Positions 18,462-27,671 of a DNA stretch of 61,326 nucleotides are shown one piece after another. How positions within the stretch are numbered: the first letter of the stretch is position 1; the number at the start of each line of letters is the position of its first letter. The translations under genes were made by a program, and so were the position numbers. Location: the NCBI RefSeq assembly GCF_011516835.1, contig NZ_WOTB01000023.1, positions 1 through 61,326 of the forward strand, given 5' to 3'. Source of the stretch: Acetobacter musti. Its GTDB lineage: Bacteria; Pseudomonadota; Alphaproteobacteria; Acetobacterales; Acetobacteraceae. A model generated the notes under the pieces. The model ran no database searches, was not told the DNA's origin, and worked only from the letters and a program-made list of their open reading frames with translations.

Positions 18462-18523
18462 TCTGACGAGGTCCCACCAATGGTTGTTCCGACCGCTCCT
18501 GCCGCATCCGGGCCGGAGTTGCC

Positions 18524-18853
18524 ATGAGAAAACGGCGGCTTCTGCTGCTGATGTCCATGTCAGTGTTTCTTCTGTCCTGTCGCATGACAGCGCAGGATCC
18601 ACGGGCCGGAGACAACATCGATGCACCTCCTGAACGCCCCGGCCGGGATTTCCCGGAAGCCGCAGAGGCGGAGCAGCGACGTGAGCGCAATGCTGATTAC
18701 AGCGATGCGTCCGCGCCCACGCGCGGCGGATATGAACCGGCTCCCTATGCGGGCACGTCCCTGCCCAAACCTGGAACGTCCAACGTCACACCGGATACGG
18801 AGGTAACATACGGGCGTCCGCAAGGAACAGAGCGCCGGAATTCAGGCAACTGA
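18524..18853 (+). CDS. Small putative lipoprotein
   Basis: 109 residues. The N-terminus MRKRRLLLLMSMSVFLLSC is a lipoprotein signal with lipobox LLSC (cysteine 19). The mature part is hydrophilic, rich in Pro, Arg, Glu and Gly, with no known domain (APPERPGRDFPEAAEAEQRR, YAGTSLPKPGTSNVTPDT). It follows the Trm112 gene by 62 bases. Function unknown. Confidence 0.75.
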   Translation: MRKRRLLLLMSMSVFLLSCRMTAQDPRAGDNIDAPPERPGRDFPEAAEAEQRRERNADYSDASAPTRGGYEPAPYAGTSLPKPGTSNVTPDTEVTYGRPQGTERRNSGN

Positions 18854-19020
18854 CAGAGCGGCAAAGACGTTCAGTGTTCATGTCATGCAGTAACCGCAAA
18901 CGTGCTGACCGCGGAAAACTTCTGTAATCAACGCCACTTTTCCAGGCGATGATGATATGTCTGCACTCTGTATCGGATCAGGCAGTCCTTTTTACCTGTG
19001 TTCTGCTGACGGAGGTGGTT

Positions 19021-20559
19021 ATGAAACTTCTTGCTGTTCACCCAAGCGCACTTATGTACACGAGGGTGTTTCTCAGGCTCGAACCTCTTGGTCTGGAACT
19101 CGTAGCCGGTGCAGCAAGAGACGCAGGCCATGACGTACGAATCATTGATCTGCAGGTAGAAACACATCGCGACTACTGGCGGCTGGTGAAGGAATTCCAG
19201 CCTGATGCAGTCTGCTTCTCCGGTAACTATCTTGCCAATGTTCCTGAAATTATCGATCTCTGCAAGGAAACGCGAGAAAAGCTGCCAGGCGCACTGATCT
19301 TTGTTGGCGGTCATTCGGTTTCGTTTATCGCCCAGGATGTTCTGACGCTTGGGGACGGCGCTATCGATTGTATTTTGCGGGGTGAGGGCGAGCCCGGTAT
19401 TGGCCCGCTGCTGGAAGGCTGGCAGAAGGGTGATATTTCCGCTGTGCCGGGTGTCGTCGGAAAGACCTTCGCAGGACCGCCTCCTGCCTTCGTCAAAAGC
19501 CTTGATGACATCCGGCCAGCACGTGATCTGCTTCGTCATCGCAACAAGTATTTCATCGGTACGCTGGATCCTGCCGCATCTATCGAGTTTGCCCGCGGTT
19601 GTCCCTGGGATTGTACCTTTTGCAGCGCATGGACATTCTATGGACGCTCCTACCGCACGGCGAGTCCGGAAGTCATTGCTGACGAACTGGAAAATCTGAA
19701 AGAGCCCGGGGTTTTCATTGTCGATGACGTAGCTTTCGTGCATGCCGAACATGGCCTCGCCATCGCCAGAGAAATCCGCAGGCGCGGGATCAAAAAAGAA
19801 TATTATCTTGAAACCCGTGCCGATGTGCTGCTTCGTAATAAGGAAGTTTTCAAAGAGTGGAGCGAGATTGGCCTGAGCTACATCTTCATCGGACTCGAAG
19901 CTGTCGATGAAGAAGGCCTGAAACGCTTCCGCAAGCGGGTCTCTCTCGATCGCAACTTCGAGGCACTGGAATATGCCCGGTCACTGGGGCTGATCGTCGC
20001 GATCAATCTGATTGCCGATCCGTCCTGGACGAAGGAGAGATTCGAGGCTGTGCGGCAATGGTGTCTCGAAATCCCTGATATTGTTAATATCTCCGTTACT
20101 ACACCCTATCCCGGTACTGAAATCTGGCATAAGGAAGCCCGCCGTCTGACGACACGGGATTACCGGCTTTTCGATATCCAGCATGCCGTATTGCCGACCA
20201 GACTCTCACTCCCCGAATTTTACGAAGAACTGGTCAAAACCCAGCAGGTACTGAATACAAAGCACATGGGATGGGCCGCACTCCGGGATACTGTTGGTAT
20301 CGCAGCCCGGCTTCTGGCTCATGGCCAGACTAATTTTGTGAAAATGCTCTGGAAATTTAATTCTGTGTTTAACCCAAAGCTGCAACTGGCCGACCACATG
20401 CGCCGCCCACGTTACGAGATGCCACTTCAGCCTGATGTCGTGCAAAAAATTGATCCGAAGACTCTTTATGTTCATGATCCAAAAGGGCGCAGGTCACGTT
20501 CTCTTGACGATGCAACTGAGAATTTCGTCGATGAAACCCGCATGGGTGCAGAAGTCTGA
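19021..20559 (+). CDS. hpnR: B12-binding radical SAM protein, probable hopanoid C-3 methylase HpnR
   Basis: 512 residues from ATG 19021, which has a strong GGAGGT site; the frame is open further upstream without support. The N-terminal cobalamin-binding domain (LEPLGLELVAGAARDAGHDVRIIDL, VGGHSVSFIAQD) is followed by the radical SAM core with C194, C198 and C201 in CPWDCTFC. HpnR methylates the hopanoid A-ring at C-3, and acetic acid bacteria are known to make 3-methylhopanoids, which fits. Other cobalamin-radical SAM enzymes share this fold, so the exact substrate is an inference from overall resemblance. No other hopanoid gene is in the window. Confidence 0.82.
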   Translation: MKLLAVHPSALMYTRVFLRLEPLGLELVAGAARDAGHDVRIIDLQVETHRDYWRLVKEFQPDAVCFSGNYLANVPEIIDLCKETREKLPGALIFVGGHSVSFIAQDVLTLGDGAIDCILRGEGEPGIGPLLEGWQKGDISAVPGVVGKTFAGPPPAFVKSLDDIRPARDLLRHRNKYFIGTLDPAASIEFARGCPWDCTFCSAWTFYGRSYRTASPEVIADELENLKEPGVFIVDDVAFVHAEHGLAIAREIRRRGIKKEYYLETRADVLLRNKEVFKEWSEIGLSYIFIGLEAVDEEGLKRFRKRVSLDRNFEALEYARSLGLIVAINLIADPSWTKERFEAVRQWCLEIPDIVNISVTTPYPGTEIWHKEARRLTTRDYRLFDIQHAVLPTRLSLPEFYEELVKTQQVLNTKHMGWAALRDTVGIAARLLAHGQTNFVKMLWKFNSVFNPKLQLADHMRRPRYEMPLQPDVVQKIDPKTLYVHDPKGRRSRSLDDATENFVDETRMGAEV

Positions 20560-20610
20560 TTGAGACAGTAATTTACTATTTATCGAAAGAGAAAGTTATC
20601 GAATAGTTGT

Positions 20611-21363
20611 TAGACTCAGGCCCCATTGATCTGAGGAAGTAAGTTTGCTTCAGCCTCTGTAAGGATGCTGGAGATGAGCGACCTGTACTGGCTGACGGAC
20701 AAACAGATGGATCGTCTGCGGCCCTTTTCCACAGAGCGACGGCAAGCTCCGGATCGATGATTGCCGCGTGCTGAGCGGCATCATCTTTGTGAATCGGAAC
20801 GGCCTGCGCTGGCGGGGACGCGCCGCGAGAATATGGTCCACACAAGACGCTCTGTAACCGTCGGAAACGCTGGGGCAAAATGGTACTTCTATGCGGATGA
20901 TGGATGACCTTTCTTCCGCAACATCAGGGCCACAGACGAGCATGATTGATGCAACCTATCTGAAAACACACTGCACGGCTTCGAGCCTGCGGGCGAAAAA
21001 AGGGATGCTGGCCGCCTGATCGGTCGCACTAAAGGTGGCATGAACACAAAGCTGCATGCAGTTACAGACAGGAAAGGACGCCCGTTCAGCTTCTTCATGA
21101 CGGCAGGAGAGGCTATGCCGATGGGAAACTGCGATTCCCCTCGTCGCCATGGGGAGGTGGACGATCGGGATCATGAGGCGATCGAATATGGTCAGGGGAT
21201 TCGAGGTTCTGCCTCGACGTCGAGTTGCTGAACCAATTTTCGCATGGCTCGGTCGTTACAGAGGTGTTTGCCAAGGATTGGGAACGACCGATCACCTCAA
21301 TCCGCACGCTGACCCGCAGAACCGCAAGGTATTGTCATAACTGAAGAACTTTCGAATCAGGCT
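20611..21363 (+). mobile_element. Decayed IS5-family element (copy A, mosaic)
   Basis: From ATG 20674 the frame reads MSDLYWLTDKQMDRLRPF, close to the N-terminus in copy B at 31621, then breaks. Later fragments in other frames are recognisable transposase: DDCRVLSGIIFVNRNGLRW, SMIDATYLKTH (first DDE aspartate), GRTKGGMNTKLHAVTD. The 3' part (FEVLPRRRVAEPIFAWLGRY, then in another frame FAKDWERPITS) looks like the end of a different IS5-type transposase, so the remnant is a fusion of two elements. Multiple frameshifts rule out activity. The boundaries are approximate: a terminal-like GACTCAGGCCCC at 20613 and GAATCAGGCTTTAA near 21346. Confidence 0.8.
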
Positions 21364-21924
21364 TTAAGCTTGTTGAATGTCTTTTGATCTGATTTACTCG
21401 GCAGGCCTTTTATGCGAAAGTCAGCTATCAGTTAATGGTATGAGAATGCGATGTAGCAACATCCTCATCATGTGAGGCCTGTATGTAGTATCTGCATTCT
21501 GCAATAGAATACAGATAGAAAGTGTCTCTATACAATGCGCTATCTGATTATATTGGCTGTTTTTATAATTTAAGTTGCTATTGACGCAGGATGGTAAATT
21601 TTGATCTCACTATCGAGGCTATTCATTAGATTATTTTAAAAGAACGAGATCCGAAAGCTTTTTATATTTTCGATGATAGTGAACCTGACGAGGTTGTCCT
21701 TCAATGGCTCCTTCGCTTCAAAGCCATTAGCGACGTATATTTCTTGAGACTTGGTTCTGAATGAGGTGCTGGCATTGTATGGTGTTGCTTGGAGGTAGCG
21801 GCTCTCTCGGTAGCTAATGGAGACAGTTTAAGTTTTGCAGTCTGAAAAATCTTGGTTTCCTCGTTAGGAGCTGCCTCGTGGTTCGGCCCGATGACAAAAA
21901 TATGAAGCTGGAGGACGCGTGATA
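21364..21924 (+). promoter_or_regulatory. Long AT-rich leader upstream of the exopolysaccharide genes
   Basis: About 560 bases without a supported gene, clearly AT-richer than the left part of the window. A possible -35 TTGACG lies at about 21575, without a convincing -10. The pair TCACTATC (about 21607) and GATAGTGA (about 21674) can form a weak long-range stem. The length and composition suggest the promoter and 5' leader of the polysaccharide operon, with possible regulatory content I cannot define. Confidence 0.4.
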
Positions 21925-23433
21925 ATGGGCGACCGTTTAGTGCTCGCGGACAACAATCCGGTTCTATCTAATGTCAGAAAAGATATGATTGAAGGGATAA
22001 CGCAATCTGGGCGACAACTGCTACGTGAACCTTATCCATATTTTCATTTTATGCTTGCGGCAATAGTAACCTGGTTAGACAGATTGAGTCTGGTTGTCGG
22101 GTCTCTGATTGTCGATGTATTTAAATTGCAGCGTGTTCCATCTGATGCTGTCCCAGTAATAGTTGTTGGTAGCGCGGTAGCTGTTTTGGTATTCTGGCTT
22201 TTTCCAAAAAAAAGAAATCTTCTTAGTTTTCCGAAAATTCGAAGAATAAAAGCACAGTTTCGTTATTTATCGCTCTCTCTCTTTTCGTCCGCTTTTGCCT
22301 GTTTTTTTATAGAATTGATTTTCTTTCGGTCTATGGAGTTTTCTTTTGAATTTTCTTTGACATGGTTGGTCGTTACCATAGGTGTTCTCTTTATTGAAAG
22401 ATTGTTTGTTACGTTTATTCTGTACCAGCCTGCAATTGTATCTAGGTTACAGAGAAAAATTGCTATTGTGGGTTTTGGTGAAGAGGCTTCGCAACTTGCG
22501 GAACGTATTTCTTGTGACGCTGGCCATACTTACGGCTTGTATGGTGTGTATAATGACCCCAACGAAATGCATCTGAATAATAATTTTTCGGGAGGAATTG
22601 ACGATCTGATAGCAAGAAGTCGACGAGACCCCCTGCATGCTATTATCTTTGCTTTTCCACGAGTTGATGAAGGTGACGAGTTTTTAAAGTGTATTAGTTT
22701 GAAGCTTCGACAGGTTCTCTCTGATATATATATCATACCATCTTTAGTTGATGGTGTGGATGTTTCCATGCCGGTTGAATATCTGGGCGATAGCGCGCTC
22801 TTTGTTCTGCAGAGGAGGCCTCTTTCTGATTTTCAGATATTTCAGAAGTCATGTGTCGATTTTGTTCTGGCGTTATTTGGTATAGTTTTTCTTTTTCCTT
22901 TTTTTGTTTTGGTGGGTATAGCTATTAAAATTGATTCACGCGGCCCGATATTTTTTAAGCAACCTCGATTGGGTAAAAATGGCCGGGAATTTTTCGTATA
23001 TAAATTTCGTTCAATGTACGCGCATATGTCTGATGCTATGGCCGATCGTCAGACCAGCCGCGGTGACCCCCGGGTGACCAGAATCGGAAAGTGGCTAAGA
23101 AAATTAAGCATTGATGAAATCCCGCAGTTGTTTAACGTTATCCAGGGAGATATGTCATTGGTGGGTCCGCGGCCTCATGCGCCGCACACTCGAGCTGGTG
23201 GAAAGCTGCTTGATGATGCGCTGGCAGAATATGTCCTCCGGTATCATGTAAAACCCGGCATCACAGGATGGGCGCAGGTGAATGGTGCTCGTGGAGAGCT
23301 CGTTACCCTGGAGGATCTGAAAAAGCGCGTTAGTTATGATCTCGATTATATTCGTCGCTGGTCGCTTATTCTTGATTTTAAAATTATGTTTTTGACAATT
23401 GTAAAAGAGGTCTTTAGTCGTCATGCGTTTTGA
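21925..23433 (+). CDS. Polyprenyl glycosylphosphotransferase initiating exopolysaccharide repeat unit
   Basis: 502 residues. Hydrophobic N-terminal membrane segments (about 45-150) lead to a NAD-like CoA-binding region (KIAIVGFGEEASQLAERI) and the C-terminal sugar-transferase domain: KSCVDFVLALFGIVFLFPFF, GPIFFKQPRLGKNGREFFVYKFRSM, then LSIDEIPQLFNVIQGDMSLVGPRPH. It should load the first sugar-1-phosphate (glucose in AceA/GumD relatives) on undecaprenyl phosphate at the inner membrane. ATG 21925 lies 10 bases from GGAGG; GTG 21919 is only 4 away and cannot be excluded. It overlaps the next gene by 11 bases. Confidence 0.92.
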   Translation: MGDRLVLADNNPVLSNVRKDMIEGITQSGRQLLREPYPYFHFMLAAIVTWLDRLSLVVGSLIVDVFKLQRVPSDAVPVIVVGSAVAVLVFWLFPKKRNLLSFPKIRRIKAQFRYLSLSLFSSAFACFFIELIFFRSMEFSFEFSLTWLVVTIGVLFIERLFVTFILYQPAIVSRLQRKIAIVGFGEEASQLAERISCDAGHTYGLYGVYNDPNEMHLNNNFSGGIDDLIARSRRDPLHAIIFAFPRVDEGDEFLKCISLKLRQVLSDIYIIPSLVDGVDVSMPVEYLGDSALFVLQRRPLSDFQIFQKSCVDFVLALFGIVFLFPFFVLVGIAIKIDSRGPIFFKQPRLGKNGREFFVYKFRSMYAHMSDAMADRQTSRGDPRVTRIGKWLRKLSIDEIPQLFNVIQGDMSLVGPRPHAPHTRAGGKLLDDALAEYVLRYHVKPGITGWAQVNGARGELVTLEDLKKRVSYDLDYIRRWSLILDFKIMFLTIVKEVFSRHAF

Positions 23434-24238
23434 TGAAGAGGTAGCCGATATTCACGAGGTATGTTTTTCGGGGAACAAATTCACCACTGTGACATTGATG
23501 GGTGTGAAGCTTTTCGATATCCCGAGAGAGGATTTGGAGCGTGGATTAATATCGGCTGTGCGGGCTGGTCAAAGACTACGTGTAATTAATGCTAACGCAC
23601 ACTGTATAACAATTGCTCAGCGTCTTCCGTGGTTGCGTGAACTTTTTCGGCAGTCGGAGGTTGCTTTTTGTGACGGGGCGGGGGTGCAGTTGGCGTCCTT
23701 ATTTCTGACAGGAAGGCGTCTTCATCGCACAACGCCGCCGGAGTGGGTTGGGAACGTTCTGCGGGAATTGGGTTCCGAGGCTTCCGTGTTTTGGTTGGGC
23801 GGCGAGGAAAGCGTCGTGGCGGAAGCGGCGCGAGCCTTTGAAAATAAATATGGATGTCGTACGGCGGGATGGCGGAATGGTTTCTTTGATGCAAGTCCTG
23901 GATCGACAGCGTCAAAGGAGCTTCTTGAAGATATAAATCGAACGTGCCCATCGATATTGCTGCTAAATATGGGTATGCCCCGGCAAGAGCGGTGGTTGTG
24001 GGATAACTGGGACAAATTGCCGCCTGTTGTCGCGATCACAGCGGGGGCGCTTGTGGATCATGCGGCCGGCAAGGTGAGTAGACCGCCGCGATGGGTGGCT
24101 AATCTTGGTCTGGAGTGGCTGGTTAGACTCAGTCGTGAGCCCCGAAGGCTTTGGCGCAGATATATTATTGGTCTTCCTCTCTTTGGCTTTTATGTCTTAC
24201 GATCAAAGCTAAGCATGATATTAGATAAGTCCAGATGA
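23423..24238 (+). CDS. WecG/TagA/CpsF family glycosyltransferase
   Basis: 271 residues of GT26 type: VINANAHCITIAQR, then the CDGAGVQLA block, the motif NMGMPRQERWLWDN, and the C-terminal signature RPPRWVANLGLEWLVRL followed by EPRRLWRRY. The family adds sugars such as ManNAcA or glucuronic acid to lipid-linked acceptors; GumM of xanthan and its acetan counterpart belong here. Start ATG 23423 lies inside the end of the preceding gene, implying translational coupling. Confidence 0.92.
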   Translation: MRFDEEVADIHEVCFSGNKFTTVTLMGVKLFDIPREDLERGLISAVRAGQRLRVINANAHCITIAQRLPWLRELFRQSEVAFCDGAGVQLASLFLTGRRLHRTTPPEWVGNVLRELGSEASVFWLGGEESVVAEAARAFENKYGCRTAGWRNGFFDASPGSTASKELLEDINRTCPSILLLNMGMPRQERWLWDNWDKLPPVVAITAGALVDHAAGKVSRPPRWVANLGLEWLVRLSREPRRLWRRYIIGLPLFGFYVLRSKLSMILDKSR

Positions 24239-24302
24239 CCGTCATCAATGTGGCTAGATGAAACAGCGCCCGAACCCGGTCGCCTTGAAGGCGTAACTCG
24301 AT

Positions 24303-26507
24303 ATGCTAGAACGCGCTTTAGATCATTCGTTCGATCAGCCGAAAATACATGTGCACCCCGATGGCGGAGCATACGCTATCGCTTCCCGGTATATTGGTGT
24401 GGGATGGCGTTACCGCAATCTCTTCCTGATGGTGTTTGTCGCCATCCTTGCAGTTGGGAGTGTCGCTGTTTTTTCACTTAAAAGATCTTATATGGCGAGC
24501 GCGACGGTTGTTGTCACAACACGTGTAGCTGATCCATTAAGTCAATCACCGGACGGTAGTAATAATTCGCTGGAGGATGATGAGCTTGCCACGCAGGCAG
24601 CTCTGATTGGGTCGCGAGATGTCGCCGCGGCCGTACTTAGAGAGTTGCCGGAACCACCATCCCCCGTTCGCCATACCTGGCGGCAAAATCTGTGTCTGTA
24701 CGGCATACATTTCTTTTGTAATGTTTCGTCATCGTCTGTGAGTAACAGTGTAGCAGCTTTGGACCGTGCAATAGATGGCTTGCTTTCGACCGTTACTATT
24801 GAGCCGCAACCTCACTCTCGTGTGATCAGCATAAGTGTAAAGGCGAATACCGGTGAGCGAGCTGCTGCGATTGCGAATGCCTTTGTGACTGATTATCAAA
24901 AACTGGCGCTAACTCAACGTCAGGGAGATCTTAGACATGAAGCGGACTGGCTTGATGAGCGTACGGCTGCGTTGAGGGAGCGATGGCTTGAGGCTGAGCG
25001 GGTGGCAAGTAAGTACAATGAGCAGCATGGATTGGTTAATACGGATGCTGGATCTCCGCTTGTGGACAGACAAATCTCAGATATGGCATCCAGTTTAGGG
25101 CAGGCTGAAACCCGTTATGCAGCTGCCCAGGCCCGCGTAGAATCTTTAAATATTGCGCTCAGAAATGGTGATGCGCGCGCAATGATTTCTTTGGGGGATC
25201 AGCCTCTTCTTGTTGCGTCAGCCAGTGCTCTTCTGCAGGCTGAGATGACCCGAGCTCAGAAAGCGGGGTCTTTTGGTCCAAATCATCCTGATGTTCAGGC
25301 TCTTGATAAGCAAATTGCTGGTGCACGTGCTCAGCTTCGTTCGGAGATGCAGCAGGCTCTTACCTCAATCAATACCGAACTTGTTTCTGCAAAAGCCGAT
25401 GTTGCTGCTTTGACTCGTTCAATGGGAAATCTTCAGGCGGAATCCGCCGGTCAAAGTGGTGCGCAGGCGGAATATAGGACGCTACGGCAGGAATCGGAGA
25501 GTGCACGAGGTGTGTATGAGGCATTTCTTGATCGCGCGAAAGAATTGACTGATAGAGTCGCACTTTTACAGCCCCCGGTCACGTTTGTATCACACGCAGC
25601 TGCGCCTGCTGCACCGACATTCCCTAATCGAAAAAAACTGCTTATGGGAGTTGTGCTTCTCGCTGTCGTCGCGGCGATAAGTGCTGTTGTGCTTCGGGCG
25701 TTTCTTTCGCCGAGTTTTATTGACGTTGATGAGTTGCATAATTTTGGAGGTGTGCCGCTTCTGACAATACTTCCTGTAATGAAAGGTGTTCGGAAAAAAA
25801 ACCTCGATCGGTATGTGCTGGATCATCCTTTTTCACAAACGGCTGAAGCAATGCGAGGTTTGTCGGCTCAGCTTTCTCTTGCCGGAGCGGCTCGACTTGA
25901 AGGTGGCCAAACTCTTGCAATTGCGTCGGCATCGCCGGGTGACGGGAAGACGACAGTAGCGATCTGGCTGGCAAGCGTCCTAAAAGAAGCGGGGCAGTCA
26001 GTCTTACTTATTGACATTGATTGTCGTCGTTTTGCATCTTCAGAACAAACAGGTGGCGTGCTTCAGGTTGGGTTTACCAATGTTCTCGCGGGTCAGGCAG
26101 TTGTGCGTGACGTTATAGTAAAGGACGATGTAACGGGAGTTGATGTTCTTCCTGCCGGAAGTTCGCGAATCAGTTCATTTGACCCGGCTGAAGTATCTCA
26201 GATACGTGATCTGCTGGCGGATTTGTCTCGTAGTTATAAGGCAATTATTATTAATGTTCCTCCGTTAACTGTTGCTCTTGACGGGCTTATTATGGCTTCT
26301 ATCGCCGACCAGACTATTTTTGTATGCCGGTGGGCACGTACTTCTCGTGGTGCTGTTGCCGCGTGCCTTGATCGGTTGCGCGTCTATGGTGCCAGGCTGG
26401 CGGGGACGGTTTTGACGGGAGCTGAAGAACGATCAGCTAATTTGCTGTGTGGCGCTCCGGTTGCAAGAAACGAAGTCAGGCTGATCACTCATACTTATCA
26501 AGGCTGA
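24303..26507 (+). CDS. Wzc/GumC-like polysaccharide co-polymerase with degenerate BY-kinase domain
   Basis: 734 residues. A Wzz-type N-terminus with a membrane helix near 40-58 (NLFLMVFVAILAVGSVAVF), a long periplasmic coiled coil (about 200-430), a second helix near 440-465, and a C-terminal CpsD-like ATPase with Walker A SPGDGKTT and Walker A' LLIDIDCRR. The Walker B aspartate is replaced: IIINVPP instead of the usual IIDxPP. The tail has no tyrosine cluster (a single Tyr near the end). It probably controls chain length and export; kinase activity is doubtful. Confidence 0.9.
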   Translation: MLERALDHSFDQPKIHVHPDGGAYAIASRYIGVGWRYRNLFLMVFVAILAVGSVAVFSLKRSYMASATVVVTTRVADPLSQSPDGSNNSLEDDELATQAALIGSRDVAAAVLRELPEPPSPVRHTWRQNLCLYGIHFFCNVSSSSVSNSVAALDRAIDGLLSTVTIEPQPHSRVISISVKANTGERAAAIANAFVTDYQKLALTQRQGDLRHEADWLDERTAALRERWLEAERVASKYNEQHGLVNTDAGSPLVDRQISDMASSLGQAETRYAAAQARVESLNIALRNGDARAMISLGDQPLLVASASALLQAEMTRAQKAGSFGPNHPDVQALDKQIAGARAQLRSEMQQALTSINTELVSAKADVAALTRSMGNLQAESAGQSGAQAEYRTLRQESESARGVYEAFLDRAKELTDRVALLQPPVTFVSHAAAPAAPTFPNRKKLLMGVVLLAVVAAISAVVLRAFLSPSFIDVDELHNFGGVPLLTILPVMKGVRKKNLDRYVLDHPFSQTAEAMRGLSAQLSLAGAARLEGGQTLAIASASPGDGKTTVAIWLASVLKEAGQSVLLIDIDCRRFASSEQTGGVLQVGFTNVLAGQAVVRDVIVKDDVTGVDVLPAGSSRISSFDPAEVSQIRDLLADLSRSYKAIIINVPPLTVALDGLIMASIADQTIFVCRWARTSRGAVAACLDRLRVYGARLAGTVLTGAEERSANLLCGAPVARNEVRLITHTYQG

Positions 26508-26516
26508 AGGTTTTTT

Positions 26517-27671
26517 GTGAAAATTCTTCATGTTGTGAGGCAATTTAGCCCGTCAGTTGGTGGGTTGGAGGATGCTGTTCTGAGTATCGCACGGCAGCAG
26601 CGTAATGACGCTGGTCTGGATGCGCAGGTTATTACTCTGAATCGTGTTTTTAATAATGATGACTTTCTCGCGCCGCGAGATTCTGTGTCCGGCGTGCCTG
26701 TAATTCGGATTCCGTGGGGTGGCTCAACAAGGTATCCGATTGCACCGTCAGTGTTATGGCATCTTAGCGGAGCAGACATTGTACATGTTCATGCTATAGA
26801 TTTCTTTTTCGATTATCTGGCTCTGACAAGATGTTTGCATAGGCACCCTCTCGTTGTATCGACACACGGAGGCTTTTTTCATAGTGGTGCTTATTCACGG
26901 CTTAAGAAGTTATGGTTTTCAAGTATTACGCGTACCAGTATCCGGGCTTATTCGCGGATTGTAGCTTGTAGTGAAAACGATGCGGAATTGTTTGCTCCTA
27001 TTGCCGGGGTACGGCTAATTACAATTGAAAATGGTATTAATCAGGAAAAGTTTTCAAATGCTGCTTCTGTAGCGCCGTGTCGAACACTCATAAGTTTTGG
27101 CCGATTTTCACCGCATAAGCGTCTTGATCTTCTCTTTCCGTTGCTTTCATCGCTGAGAAAGCGCAATCGGGAATGGAAACTTATTATCGCTGGTCGTCCG
27201 GCTGAGCTGACAGTGGAAGATCTCCTTGCAATGGCTAGGCAGGCCGGTGTTCTGAGTGCAGTAACCTTTCTTCCCAATCCGTCGGATGCAGAATTGCGCC
27301 GCGCATTGGGAGAAGCGTCATGGTTTGGCTGTCTGTCAGAACATGAAGGTTTTGGGCTGGCTGCAGTTGAAGCGATGTCTGCGGGATTGATTCCTGTGTT
27401 GAGTGCAATCGCGCCATTTCGTCGATTAGTAGCGCGAACAGGTGTCGGTGTATTAGCTAAAGCTGGCGATCTTGATGAAACAGCGGGTATAATTGAATCT
27501 TTGCAAGCCGACGGTGCCCTGTCAGTAAACAGGTTTAGGAAGCAGGCAATTGCAGGGGCGCAATTGTATGATTGGAAAGATGTAGCGAAGCGTTATATCG
27601 AGGTTTATCAGGATGTTATTAGACGGCACCCTGTTCCGCCACCAGGTGTCGTGAGTGCCGGGGTATCATGA
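26517..27671 (+). CDS. Glycosyltransferase family 4 (GT-B fold)
   Basis: 384 residues, starting at GTG 26517. N-terminal acceptor domain KILHVVRQFSPSVGGLED, then the C-terminal donor domain with ISFGRFSPHKRLDLL and the retaining GT motif EHEGFGLAAVEAMSAG (E-x7-E). It is cytoplasmic and should extend the lipid-linked repeat unit; sugar specificity cannot be read. The last 4 bases overlap the next start (ATGA). Confidence 0.92.
   Translation: MKILHVVRQFSPSVGGLEDAVLSIARQQRNDAGLDAQVITLNRVFNNDDFLAPRDSVSGVPVIRIPWGGSTRYPIAPSVLWHLSGADIVHVHAIDFFFDYLALTRCLHRHPLVVSTHGGFFHSGAYSRLKKLWFSSITRTSIRAYSRIVACSENDAELFAPIAGVRLITIENGINQEKFSNAASVAPCRTLISFGRFSPHKRLDLLFPLLSSLRKRNREWKLIIAGRPAELTVEDLLAMARQAGVLSAVTFLPNPSDAELRRALGEASWFGCLSEHEGFGLAAVEAMSAGLIPVLSAIAPFRRLVARTGVGVLAKAGDLDETAGIIESLQADGALSVNRFRKQAIAGAQLYDWKDVAKRYIEVYQDVIRRHPVPPPGVVSAGVS

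Noticed and set aside
18949..19020. Upstream extension of the hpnR frame
   Set aside because: ATG 19021 has GGAGGT and starts the family motif; the extension has no ribosome site.
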